The position numbers were made by a program, and so were the translations under genes. The notes beneath the pieces were generated by a model. It did no database searches. It had not been told where the DNA came from and worked only from the letters and a program-made list of their open reading frames with translations. This document shows positions 46,562 through 53,857 of a DNA stretch of 58,664 nucleotides, piece after piece. This DNA is from Nitrosomonas sp. GTDB taxonomy: Bacteria; Pseudomonadota; Gammaproteobacteria; Burkholderiales; Nitrosomonadaceae. Positions within the stretch are counted from its first letter, which is position 1; each line of letters starts with the position of its first letter. The stretch covers positions 1 to 58,664 of the forward strand of contig JAHBZZ010000019.1 in assembly GCA_019635215.1 (NCBI GenBank). Reading direction: 5' to 3'.

Positions 46562-47994
46562 GAAGATGTAGAAAAACCTGAACCTATTATTTTTTCCATG
46601 GAATAATCAGGATTGGTAAAAATTGTCGAGGATATAGGAAGGATGGCACGACTCAAACCGGTTCAAAAAGGCCTGATGCTGTTACCTGTTGATTTCTCCC
46701 GGCAGATTATTCCTGGCAGTTTCGAACATGCCCTGTGCTATCTCGTCGATCATGAATTGGATCTTAGCGGCTTGCGTGGGCGGTATCGGAACAATACGCA
46801 AGGAGCTCCCACTTATGATCCTGCTGTACTGCTCAAGATCATTTTGCTGGCTTACAGTCGCGGTCTGATTGGCAGCCGCCGGATCGAGGCGGCGTGTCGA
46901 CAGAACATATTGTTCATGGCTGTTGCCGGGGACAATCAGCCCCATTTCACTACCCTGGCGGCATTCATTGCCGAACTGGGCGATGAAGTGGCAAAACTAT
47001 TCGCCCAAGTGTTAATGGTGTGTGACCGGCAAGGGTTGATTGGCCGGGAATTGTTTGCGATAGATGGTGTAAAGTTACCTTCCAATGCCAGTAAGGCCAA
47101 GAGTGGCACACGTGCAGACTACCAGCGCCAGGCTGAAAAGATGGAAAAGGCTGCGAAGCAGATGCTGGCACATCACCGGGAGACAGACATGACACCTGTG
47201 GATGAGCATCAGGCCCAACGAAAAGCTTGCAAGCTGGAACGATTGCAAAAAAAAGCGAAACAACTCAAAGACTGGCTGGCAGCCAACCCGGAAGACCGCA
47301 AAGGACCAAAGGGAGGAGTACGCCTATCCAACCTCACCGATAATGAATCAGCTAAGATGGCCACTGGCAAGGATGTTATCCAGGGATACACAGGCGTAGC
47401 GGCGGTAGATGGAAAACACCAGATCATTCTGGATGCGCAAGCCCATGGCACCGGTTCAGAACAAGAACTGCTTATTCCGGTAGCCCAGGCTGTCAAGCCA
47501 CAAATGAGCAATCAAACTGTTGTTACCGCCGACGCTGGCTATCATTCTGAAAACGGCATCAAGATGCTGGCAGCAGAGGGTATCGACACCTATATTCCCG
47601 ACAACGGCTACCGCAAACGCGACGAACGCTACCACGGGCAAGAGGCACATAAGAGCAAGCCCGACCCACTTTGGGATAAACGTGGACAACCTTCGATCTC
47701 GAAACGGCTTGGTCCAGGTGACTTCCAGCTTGCCGAGAATGGCTCACACTGTATCTGCCCGGCTGGCAAACGACTCTATTCGAACGGTTCGAACCGAACC
47801 TTCAACGGCTATGCAGCGATGAAGTTTCGTATGCTGTTCAAGTACCTGCGCGCAGCAGGCCAGATATAAACGATATACTGACACTATGAATATAATTCTG
47901 AAAAACTCGATTTCCCGCTTGTCAAAGTACTTCAAAAATTTAAAGCCTGGATACATCATCAGGCAGGCTGAAAAAAGAGTTTTTCTACATCCTC
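46562..47994 (+). mobile_element. Internally deleted IS1182-like insertion sequence
   Basis: The 16-bp terminal repeats are GAAGATGTAGAAAAAC at the left and, on the opposite strand, GAGGATGTAGAAAAAC at the right. The element is flanked on both sides by GTT, read as a 3-bp target duplication. At 1433 bp it is shorter than usual for the family, and the transposase lacks its C-terminal part. The insertion point is the crossover triplet of the fourth attC. Confidence 0.85.
46643..47869 (+). CDS. IS1182-family transposase, C-terminally truncated
   Basis: The 408-residue protein has the family N-terminus (LLPVDFSRQIIPGSFEHAL), the first catalytic Asp in FAIDGVKLPSNASK, the second in VVTADAGYHSEN and the CPAGKRLY segment. 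Full-length relatives continue for about a hundred residues through the region with the catalytic Glu (VEPVFGN type). Here the frame ends after FKYLRAAGQI and only 125 bp remain to the IS end, so the element is predicted to be inactive. The start is an ATG preceded by AGGAAGG; a TTG at 46613 is in frame. Confidence 0.88.
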   Translation: MARLKPVQKGLMLLPVDFSRQIIPGSFEHALCYLVDHELDLSGLRGRYRNNTQGAPTYDPAVLLKIILLAYSRGLIGSRRIEAACRQNILFMAVAGDNQPHFTTLAAFIAELGDEVAKLFAQVLMVCDRQGLIGRELFAIDGVKLPSNASKAKSGTRADYQRQAEKMEKAAKQMLAHHRETDMTPVDEHQAQRKACKLERLQKKAKQLKDWLAANPEDRKGPKGGVRLSNLTDNESAKMATGKDVIQGYTGVAAVDGKHQIILDAQAHGTGSEQELLIPVAQAVKPQMSNQTVVTADAGYHSENGIKMLAAEGIDTYIPDNGYRKRDERYHGQEAHKSKPDPLWDKRGQPSISKRLGPGDFQLAENGSHCICPAGKRLYSNGSNRTFNGYAAMKFRMLFKYLRAAGQI

Positions 47995-48024
47995 GTTAGC
48001 CGATTAAAATTTCAGGTCAATATT

Positions 48025-48561
48025 ATGTATAGTTATCTATTAAAATTTTGGTTTGATGAAATTGATTCAAAAATGTGGTGGGTATCAGATTCAAATTTCG
48101 ACAATCAAATTAAAGACAAATTTGAAAATCTCGTTATTCAGGCATCCCAAGGTGAATTATATGAATGGCGAAAAGAGCCAAAAGGACGACTTGCCGAGAT
48201 TATTTTATTAGACCAATTTTCAAGAAACATTTATCGTAATACTCCAAAAGCCTTCGCCAACGATCAATTAGCATTAGTTTTAGCCCAAGAAGCTGTTGAG
48301 ACCAAAGTACCACATGTATTAACAAAAACTGAATGCGGATTTCTATTACTTCCATTTATGCATAGCGAATCAAAAAAAATCCACCACATTGCAGAAATTC
48401 TCTATCGAGAATATGCTGCTTCATATAATTACGAATATGAACTAAAGCACAAAGCAATTATAGATCGCTTTGGCAGGTACCCACATAGAAATGCTGTTTT
48501 GGGTCGTGAATCCAATACAGATGAAATCGAATTTTTAAAACAACCAGGATCGAGTTTCTGA
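48025..48561 (+). CDS. Cassette 5: DUF924-family protein
   Basis: The 178-residue helical protein matches DUF924: FWFDEIDSKMWWVSD near the N-terminus, RLAEIILLDQFSRNIYRNTPKAFA cut by a conserved LLDQF..N motif in the middle, and RFGRYPHRNAVLGR near the end. The fold resembles tetratricopeptide helices; no biochemical role is established. The AT-rich codon use differs from the surrounding chromosome. AGGT precedes the ATG. The cassette begins with GTTAGCCG directly after the IS. Confidence 0.87.
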   Translation: MYSYLLKFWFDEIDSKMWWVSDSNFDNQIKDKFENLVIQASQGELYEWRKEPKGRLAEIILLDQFSRNIYRNTPKAFANDQLALVLAQEAVETKVPHVLTKTECGFLLLPFMHSESKKIHHIAEILYREYAASYNYEYELKHKAIIDRFGRYPHRNAVLGRESNTDEIEFLKQPGSSF

Positions 48562-48588
48562 CAATAGCACGAAACATTTACAACAATC

Positions 48589-48715
48589 GGCTAACAAATT
48601 GCTCAGAAGGATTGAGCCTACGCCAGCGCATTGCCTTCGGCAATTTTACGCGCTGTCTCCGGCACGTTTCACACGCTACGCGTGTTCCACTCAGCCTTTT
48701 AGCAAAGCGTTATGC
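48589..48715 (+). other. attC of cassette 5
   Basis: Inverse core GGCTAAC and core GTTATGC bound a 127-bp site containing several nested hairpins, for example TTGCCTTCGGCAA and ACACGCTACGCGTGT. CGGCTAAC is complementary to the GTTAGCCG to the right of the IS, which fixes the true start of this cassette. Confidence 0.85.
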
Positions 48716-48783
48716 GACGATCGAGTAGTAATTTTAGATATCGATAATTCCCGATATCCCTTTTCATAGAAACGAGGATTGCA

Positions 48784-49758
48784 ATGAAAGCAATAGTACT
48801 TAAATCATTTGGCGGCCCGGAATCGTTCGAACTTTGCGACGTACCCAGGCCAGTGCCACATGCGGGCCAAGTTCTGGTCCGGGTACATGCAACCTCCATC
48901 AATCCGTTGGATTATCAGGTTCGACGTGGCGATTATCCCGACTTGGTGCAACTACCGGCCATTACCGGACACGACGTATCTGGCGTTGTCGAAACAGTTG
49001 GACCGGGTGTGACAACCTTCTCCCCAGGAGACGAAGTCTGGTATACCCCGCAAATATTTGAAGGGCCAGGAAGTTATGCCGAGTACCATGTTGCTGCCGA
49101 AAGCATTATCGGAAAGAAGCCTCCCTCGCTGAGCCATCTCGAGGCGGCAAGCCTGACCTTGGTTGGCGGAACGGCGTGGGAAGCACTGATCGTACGTGCG
49201 GCGCTAAGAGTGGGGGAGAGCATTCTGGTGCACGGCGGCGCGGGAGGTGTCGGTCATGTGGCCATCCAGCTCGCAAAAGCCATGGGAGCAAGGGTGTTCA
49301 CGACCGCGCGCGAAGCAAACGTTGAGTTCGCGCGAAGTTTGGGTGCGGATGTGGTCATCGACTACAAAAAGGAAGATTATGTCGACGCTATCATGCGGGA
49401 AACAAGTGGCCGCGGAGTCGATGTCGTGTTCGACACCATCGGCGGCAACACATTGTCGCGCAGCCCCGACACGCTCGCGCAACTTGGCCGCGTTGTCACG
49501 ATCGTGGACATTGCACAGCCGCAAAACGTCATTCAGGCCTGGAGCAAGAACGCGAGTTATCACTTCGTTTTCACAAGACAAAACCGCGGCAAGCTTGATG
49601 AGTTGAGTGCATTGATCGAGCGCGGTCAGCTGCGGCCACACGTTGGCGCCGTCTATTCGCTTGCCGATATTCCGCTTGCCCATACCCGGCTGGAGAATCC
49701 CAACAACGGTATTCAAGGAAAAATCGCGATTGCAGTCGACCGTCGGCTTATTTCGTAA
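48784..49758 (+). CDS. Cassette 6: NADPH:quinone reductase-like MDR enzyme
   Basis: The 324-residue protein belongs to the zinc-independent quinone oxidoreductase branch of medium-chain dehydrogenases. It has the N-terminal GroES-like domain ([31 protein letters not shown]) and the Rossmann domain with [20 protein letters not shown] and the 2'-phosphate-region TTAREAN. The catalytic Cys and zinc-loop residues of alcohol dehydrogenases are not seen. It probably reduces quinones or enones with NADPH. GAGG precedes the ATG. No complete attC follows it. Confidence 0.9.
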   Translation: MKAIVLKSFGGPESFELCDVPRPVPHAGQVLVRVHATSINPLDYQVRRGDYPDLVQLPAITGHDVSGVVETVGPGVTTFSPGDEVWYTPQIFEGPGSYAEYHVAAESIIGKKPPSLSHLEAASLTLVGGTAWEALIVRAALRVGESILVHGGAGGVGHVAIQLAKAMGARVFTTAREANVEFARSLGADVVIDYKKEDYVDAIMRETSGRGVDVVFDTIGGNTLSRSPDTLAQLGRVVTIVDIAQPQNVIQAWSKNASYHFVFTRQNRGKLDELSALIERGQLRPHVGAVYSLADIPLAHTRLENPNNGIQGKIAIAVDRRLIS

Positions 49759-49793
49759 GAGCCGCTACATTGCCGTTTATAGTGGCGTTATAT
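49759..49793 (+). other. Degenerate attC of cassette 6
   Basis: Only a 3' half is visible: a small hairpin (GCCGCTA with TAGTGGC) running into the core GTTATAT at 49787. The expected inverse core GCATAAC, complementary to the cassette 6 start GTTATGC, is absent. The core at 49787 is real because it matches the inverse core of the higBA cassette over eight bases. Confidence 0.55.
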
Positions 49794-49811
49794 GCCACCC
49801 TGCCCACAGCG

Positions 49812-49840
49812 TTGACACCCGACACGATATAGGTTACATT
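49812..49840 (+). promoter_or_regulatory. Candidate promoter inside the higBA cassette
   Basis: A perfect TTGACA and TACATT are separated by exactly 17 bases. The -10 ends seven bases before the higB ATG, so transcription would begin at or next to the start codon, implying a leaderless or nearly leaderless toxin transcript. Toxin-antitoxin cassettes in integrons typically carry their own promoter. Confidence 0.6.
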
Positions 49841-49847
49841 ACCGACC

Positions 49848-50126
49848 ATGATACGGGGCTTCAAACACAGGGAGTTGGCCAGATTCTTCAAAACCGGCAG
49901 CACTGCTGGAATTCAGGCTGCCCATGCAAACCGGCTCCGCCTTATCCTCGGCCGTCTTCAGGCTGCGACTGCACCAAGGGATATGGACTTGCCAGGCCTC
50001 CGATTGCACGAACTCGCTGGCAACCGTTCTGGCACTTGGTCAGTCACTGTCAGCGGAAACTGGCAAGTGACTTTTGTATTTGTGGGCAAAGATGCCGAGA
50101 TTGTGAATTATGAAGACTATCATTGA
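49848..50126 (+). CDS. higB: HigB-type toxin (cassette 7)
   Basis: The 92-residue RelE-superfamily protein has the HigB pattern: the helical N-terminus MIRGFKHRELARFFKTGS, then LHELAGNRSGTWSVTVSGNW with the basic and aromatic residues used in ribosome-dependent mRNA cleavage, and the C-terminal VNYEDYH. It precedes its antitoxin by nine bases, the reversed order typical of higBA. No ribosome binding site precedes the ATG. Confidence 0.92.
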   Translation: MIRGFKHRELARFFKTGSTAGIQAAHANRLRLILGRLQAATAPRDMDLPGLRLHELAGNRSGTWSVTVSGNWQVTFVFVGKDAEIVNYEDYH

Positions 50127-50135
50127 GGTATTACC

Positions 50136-50423
50136 ATGCTGATGCACAATCCTCCACATCCTGGAGAAATCATCAAAGAGCTATGCCTTGAGCCTCTTGG
50201 CATTTCTGTCACTGACGCTGCTGAGGCACTTGGCGTTACTCGAAAAACCTTGAGTGCCATACTGAACGGTCGTGCAGGAATCAGCCCCGAAATGGCCATT
50301 CGGCTTTCCATTGCTTTTGAGACCTCGGCAGAGAGCTGGCTCAATCAACAGTCTCAGTATGAGTTGTGGCATGCCGAGCAGCGTAGAAGCGAGCTTCGGG
50401 TAAAAAAATTGGTGGCGGCGTGA
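50136..50423 (+). CDS. higA: HigA-type antitoxin (cassette 7)
   Basis: The 95-residue protein begins with the HigA signature [20 protein letters not shown] and has an XRE-type helix-turn-helix ([21 protein letters not shown]). It neutralises HigB and should repress the promoter at 49812. GAGG lies just before the ATG. The stop is eight bases before the inverse core of the attC. Confidence 0.93.
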   Translation: MLMHNPPHPGEIIKELCLEPLGISVTDAAEALGVTRKTLSAILNGRAGISPEMAIRLSIAFETSAESWLNQQSQYELWHAEQRRSELRVKKLVAA

Positions 50424-50431
50424 ACAAAGCA

Positions 50432-50490
50432 TATAACCAGCGGGCGCAACAGACGCTGCTTTGCTGCGCTGTTGAACGCAGGCGTTAGGC
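50432..50490 (+). other. attC of the higBA cassette
   Basis: Inverse core ATATAAC and core GTTAGGC bound a 59-bp imperfect palindrome with arms near CAGCGGGCGCAAC and GTTGAACGCAGGCG. CATATAAC is complementary to GTTATATG at 49787. Confidence 0.85.
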
Positions 50491-50532
50491 CGCGCAAAAC
50501 TGCTGCATTTACCCAATCACACGAGGAGCAAC

Positions 50533-51000
50533 ATGATGACCAGTTCCATACGTACCTGCCTCTGGTTCCGTGACGGTCGCGGTCGTGAAGCCGCAGAGTT
50601 TTACTGCGCTCTGATTCCGGGAAGCCGGATCGAGGCGATCTTCGATATCGGCGGAGATGGCGCTTCCTGGCTAATCGACTTCACACTGGGCGGGGTGCCG
50701 TATCAGATACTCGATGCAGGACCGATGTTCTCCCTAAGCGAAGCAGTGTCGATTTCCGTCGAGACGGTCGATCAGGCGGAGACCGATAGGCTTTGGGCAG
50801 CGCTAACCACAAATGGCGACGAGGAAAGCCACTGCGGCTGGCTCAAGGATCGCTACGGTGTGTCATGGCAGGTTTTCCCGAGGCGGCTGACAGAATTGAC
50901 ATTGAGGGCCGACAAAAATGTGTCTGCCAAGGCGATCGCGGCGATGATGAAGCAAAAGAAGATCGACATTGCCGAAATCGAAGCGGCGGTTCGTGTCTAA
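50533..51000 (+). CDS. Cassette 8: VOC-fold PhnB-like protein
   Basis: The 155-residue protein belongs to the vicinal-oxygen-chelate superfamily, in the group often labelled 3-demethylubiquinone-9 methyltransferase-like. The marks are RTCLWFRDGRGREAAEFYCAL at the N-terminus (first part cited) and HCGWLKDRYGVSWQVFP before the end. The usual metal site is partly replaced in such members, so its activity is unknown. AGGAG stands before two adjacent ATG codons. Confidence 0.85.
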   Translation: MMTSSIRTCLWFRDGRGREAAEFYCALIPGSRIEAIFDIGGDGASWLIDFTLGGVPYQILDAGPMFSLSEAVSISVETVDQAETDRLWAALTTNGDEESHCGWLKDRYGVSWQVFPRRLTELTLRADKNVSAKAIAAMMKQKKIDIAEIEAAVRV

Positions 51001-51009
51001 ACGTCCACG

Positions 51010-51069
51010 GCCTAACAATTCATTCAAGCCGACGCCGCTTCGCGGCGCGGTTTAATTCAGGCGTTGGCA
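51010..51069 (+). other. attC of cassette 8
   Basis: Inverse core GCCTAAC and core GTTGGCA bound a 60-bp palindrome almost identical to the attC of cassette 4. GGCCTAAC is complementary to GTTAGGCC at the start of cassette 8. Confidence 0.86.
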
Positions 51070-51534
51070 TTCGCTTTTGTAGCGATTATCATCTTTATAC
51101 TTACTGCCTGTACCGGAGGAACATCCGTGAAACCAGATTTTGATGCAGCCCTACAAGCGCATTTCAAAGCCATTTCCAACAGAGATATAGAGGCATTTAA
51201 GTCTCATCTCACAAAAGGCGACACCCTCTATACAATTGTTCAGAATGGGCATGCCTTTACCACTCCGTCCGAAACCATTGCGATACATGAACAATGGTTC
51301 AAAGACCAAAACTGGGTGTGGGAGGGTTCAATTGCTCACAAGGTCGTCGGGGAAGACGTGGCAATGGCGCTTGTTAAATACCAATACCGCGCCAAGCCGG
51401 AAGATACGCCGGTCGTTACATGGCTCACTTATGTTTTCCAGCTACAAGACGGCCAATGGCGCATCGTGCATGACCAAAACACGGCACTTGATTTTGCTGC
51501 TTTTGCTCGTATGGCAGGAATCGAGATCAAGTGA
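51064..51534 (+). CDS. Cassette 9: NTF2/SnoaL-like lipoprotein
   Basis: The 156-residue protein starts with a hydrophobic stretch ending in a lipobox (FILTACTGG), then an NTF2/SnoaL-like cone fold (FKAISNRDIEAFKSHL, WRIVHDQNTALDF). The frame begins at a TTG that is part of the attC core GTTGGC. The signal peptide has no positive charge at its N-terminus, which suggests the true start was lost or replaced when the cassette joined. No complementary inverse core (TGCCAAC) or attC follows, so the array appears to end here. Confidence 0.72.
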   Translation: MAFAFVAIIIFILTACTGGTSVKPDFDAALQAHFKAISNRDIEAFKSHLTKGDTLYTIVQNGHAFTTPSETIAIHEQWFKDQNWVWEGSIAHKVVGEDVAMALVKYQYRAKPEDTPVVTWLTYVFQLQDGQWRIVHDQNTALDFAAFARMAGIEIK

Positions 51535-51639
51535 AATCGCCGAACTGGACGAATTCGGTCAATGTGTTTACGTAATACAGCATCCTTTACAAGAGCAATG
51601 CTAAAATAACCGGAAGACCAATGATCTGGCGAATGACCG

Positions 51640-52008
51640 ATGACTGACAAAGTTTATTACAACAGCGCGTGTCCCGTTTGCAAAGCCGGGATCGAGAAAC
51701 AGCGTTCGATAATGGAACGTAACGGTGCTGAGGATGTTGAATGGGTCGATGTGCATACCCGGCCCGAAATGGCTGATGAAACGGCATCACCGCTGGAACA
51801 GGTCCGTGAGCGGCTGCATGTACGCGATGATTGCGGTCGGATCCGAATCGGCGCGGACGCGTTTATTTTCCTCTGGTTAAGAACACCCCGGCTGCGCTGG
51901 CTGGGTCGCATCGCGCAACTGCCGATTATCCGGCAGGTTTTCCATCTCTGCTATAACATGTTTGCCCGGCTGCTCTACCGCTGGAATCGGCGTTTGAAGC
52001 ACTGGTAG
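51640..52008 (+). CDS. DCC-family (DUF393) thiol-disulfide protein
   Basis: The 122-residue protein has the DCC motif as YNSACPVCKAGIEKQ, the paired Cys of a thioredoxin-like redox protein, followed by FLWLRTPRLRWLGRIAQLP. Its physiological role is unknown. It marks the return to chromosomal sequence after the integron. It is convergent with the uracil-DNA glycosylase gene, nine bases apart. Confidence 0.85.
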   Translation: MTDKVYYNSACPVCKAGIEKQRSIMERNGAEDVEWVDVHTRPEMADETASPLEQVRERLHVRDDCGRIRIGADAFIFLWLRTPRLRWLGRIAQLPIIRQVFHLCYNMFARLLYRWNRRLKHW

Positions 52009-52017
52009 ATTGGGTTT

Positions 52018-52749
52018 TTACAGCGTATCCATAAGTTCGCACGCACGGCATAAATCCTTCCAGGCTTTGGCTTTTTCGTGCAGCGCACGCAACAGATAGG
52101 CGGGATGATAGGTAACGATCAGCGGAATACCCGAATACTGGTGAACCCTGCCGCGCAGACTGGCGATGCTGTCATCGCTGTTGAGCAGGTTTTGCGCGGC
52201 CACTTTGCCAAGTGCGATAATCAGTTTCGGTTTTATCAGCGCTATCTGCCTTGCCAGATAGGGCTCACACTGGCGCGCTTCGCTGTCGCTCGGATTACGG
52301 TTGTTGGGCGGACGGCATTTGACGATGTTGGTAATATACACGTTATCCCCGCGTCTCAAATGAATCGCCGCAAGCATGTTGTCGAGCAGTTTTCCGGCCT
52401 GTCCGACAAACGGTTCGCCCAGTTCATCCTCGCGCGCACCCGGTCCTTCGCCGATATACAGCCAGTCGGCATTTTTGTCGCCGACACCGAACACGGTCTG
52501 CGTACAGGTTTTCCGCAACGGACAAGCCGTGCAGTTCTTCACCGTTTCAGCCAACTGTTCCCAATTCATCCGGCGAATCGCCGCTTCAGAATATTCCGCA
52601 GAGAATGCTGCTTGAGTGGACACATCCGCCACCGGACTGTCATTTCCGGTGATGACTTCCGGCGCCGGCGCATCCGGAATGCCCGCCCGCAATCGCCAGA
52701 CCGGCGTCAGGCCGAGTGTTTTAAAAATAAGCTTACGCCGTTCGTTCAT
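52018..52749 (-). CDS. Family 4-type uracil-DNA glycosylase
   Basis: The 243-residue protein excises uracil from DNA. It carries the Fe-S cluster cysteines (CTACPLRKTC, then KCRPPNNRNP and RQCEPYL), the catalytic region GEGPGAREDELGEPFVG and the HPAY motif near the C-terminus. Its ATG overlaps the rimI stop by four bases; the open frame continues upstream inside rimI, but that part is not coding. It is the last gene of the ispD-to-udg operon. Confidence 0.93.
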   Translation of the reverse strand: MNERRKLIFKTLGLTPVWRLRAGIPDAPAPEVITGNDSPVADVSTQAAFSAEYSEAAIRRMNWEQLAETVKNCTACPLRKTCTQTVFGVGDKNADWLYIGEGPGAREDELGEPFVGQAGKLLDNMLAAIHLRRGDNVYITNIVKCRPPNNRNPSDSEARQCEPYLARQIALIKPKLIIALGKVAAQNLLNSDDSIASLRGRVHQYSGIPLIVTYHPAYLLRALHEKAKAWKDLCRACELMDTL

Positions 52750-53189
52750 AGCCGCAATTGCATCACCAGCGCGTCTTCCCGGCCGCACATGGCGGGATAA
52801 TAACCCTTGCGTATGCCAATCTGCTCAAAACCGAGCTGCCGATAGAGCCTGGCGGCACCGTGGTTCGATTCGCGCACATCGAGCAATACCGATTTTGCGT
52901 CTTTCCCGATAGCGAATTCAATCAGGTAATGCAGCATTTTCTCACCCAGCCCCTGCCGCTGCCAGTCGGGATTGATGCCCAGCGTCAGGATATGGGCTTC
53001 GTCGGGGCCCATCATCATGATGCTGTAACCGAGTATAGCCTGATTATCTTCCATGACCCGACACAGATAACCTGCTTTGAGCGAATCGGCAAAATTGCCC
53101 GGCGACCAGGGAAACAGAAAAATCTGACGTTCGATCCTGATGATCTGATCCAGATCGGATTCACACATAGGCCGGATTTCAGGATTCAC
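52746..53189 (-). CDS. rimI: Ribosomal protein S18 alanine N-acetyltransferase
   Basis: The 147-residue GNAT protein has the acetyl-CoA loop WQRQGLGEKML and the RimI-type ESNHGAARLYRQLGFEQIG. It acetylates the N-terminal Ala of S18 in characterised species. Its start overlaps tsaB by four bases; the tsaB-rimI pairing is common. Confidence 0.94.
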   Translation of the reverse strand: MNPEIRPMCESDLDQIIRIERQIFLFPWSPGNFADSLKAGYLCRVMEDNQAILGYSIMMMGPDEAHILTLGINPDWQRQGLGEKMLHYLIEFAIGKDAKSVLLDVRESNHGAARLYRQLGFEQIGIRKGYYPAMCGREDALVMQLRL

Positions 53190-53857
53190 CGCTCCGATTC
53201 CTTCAGTGCAACCTTGTTGCGGATATAAACCGGCACCGCCTGTGCAGGATCGGTGCAGAATTCGTCTAGGGAACGAACCGCGGCAAGTTGCGCGATCTCC
53301 TGAGCATGCGGGTATTGATCGCCCCGTATTTCCATCAAGCTATCACGGTAAATTGCCTGTAATTGCTCGGCATAGACGTTAAAGCCGCTGCCGCAGGCCA
53401 TCCACCCTGCACCCGGCAATGCCGGCGCATGACGCGGCTGAAACAGTGCGGGCTCGCTCACTACTTTCCAGAATCCATTCTGCCGGATATAAGCGGCATG
53501 ATAAATCTCACTCATGCGCGCATCTATCGCCACCACGATTTTGTCGTGCGTATTTTGTTGCGCAATGGCCTCCAGCGTACTGATGCCGATCACCGGCAGG
53601 CCGCTGGCAAGCGCCAGGCCCTGCGCAACACCGCAGGCTATTCTGAGGCCGGTAAAAGAGCCGGGGCCTGCGCCGAAGGCCAAGCCGTCGAGATCGGACA
53701 GCTGCAACCCGGCCTCAGCCAATGCGTCCTGTATCATGGGCAACAACAATTCCGAATGCCGGCGCTCCGCACAGATCTCCCGCCTGACAATGCCACCGTC
53801 ATGACACAGTGCGGTCGAACAGTATTCGGTCGAAGTATCAAAAGCGAGAATTTTCAA
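53186..53857 (-). CDS. tsaB: tRNA threonylcarbamoyladenosine protein TsaB
   Basis: TsaB is the scaffold partner of TsaD in forming t6A37 in tRNA. The 223-residue protein has the ASKHA-type ILAFDTSTEYCSTAL start and the conserved FGAGPGSFTGLRIACGVAQG region. I start it at a TTG that overlaps the thpR stop (TTGA), which gives the family N-terminus MKILAFDTS after initiation; the frame continues upstream inside thpR without coding character. Confidence 0.93.
   Translation of the reverse strand: MKILAFDTSTEYCSTALCHDGGIVRREICAERRHSELLLPMIQDALAEAGLQLSDLDGLAFGAGPGSFTGLRIACGVAQGLALASGLPVIGISTLEAIAQQNTHDKIVVAIDARMSEIYHAAYIRQNGFWKVVSEPALFQPRHAPALPGAGWMACGSGFNVYAEQLQAIYRDSLMEIRGDQYPHAQEIAQLAAVRSLDEFCTDPAQAVPVYIRNKVALKESER

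Larger units (their letters stand above)
43011..51534. mobile_element. Chromosomal integron with cassette array
   Basis: The platform is intI (minus strand), an attI region and a plus-strand array of cassettes. Where the inverse core of a cassette is visible it is the reverse complement of that cassette's own first bases. The pairs are GTTGGGC/GCCCAAC, GTTAGCG/CGCTAAC, GTTAGGC/GCCTAAC twice, GTTAGCCG/CGGCTAAC, GTTATATG/CATATAAC and GTTAGGCC/GGCCTAAC. This agreement across seven units is strong internal evidence for real cassettes. The unit starting at 48709 and the last unit lack a visible inverse core. Confidence 0.93.

Noticed and set aside
46562-47994. IS element as a self-contained gene cassette
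   Set aside because: It lies between two GTT copies, which at first looks like a cassette, but it has no attC of its own. Its terminal repeats plus a duplicated GTT explain the arrangement as a transposition.
51236-51604. A second plus-strand frame over cassette 9
   Set aside because: The NTF2-like frame gives a recognisable protein; this one does not.
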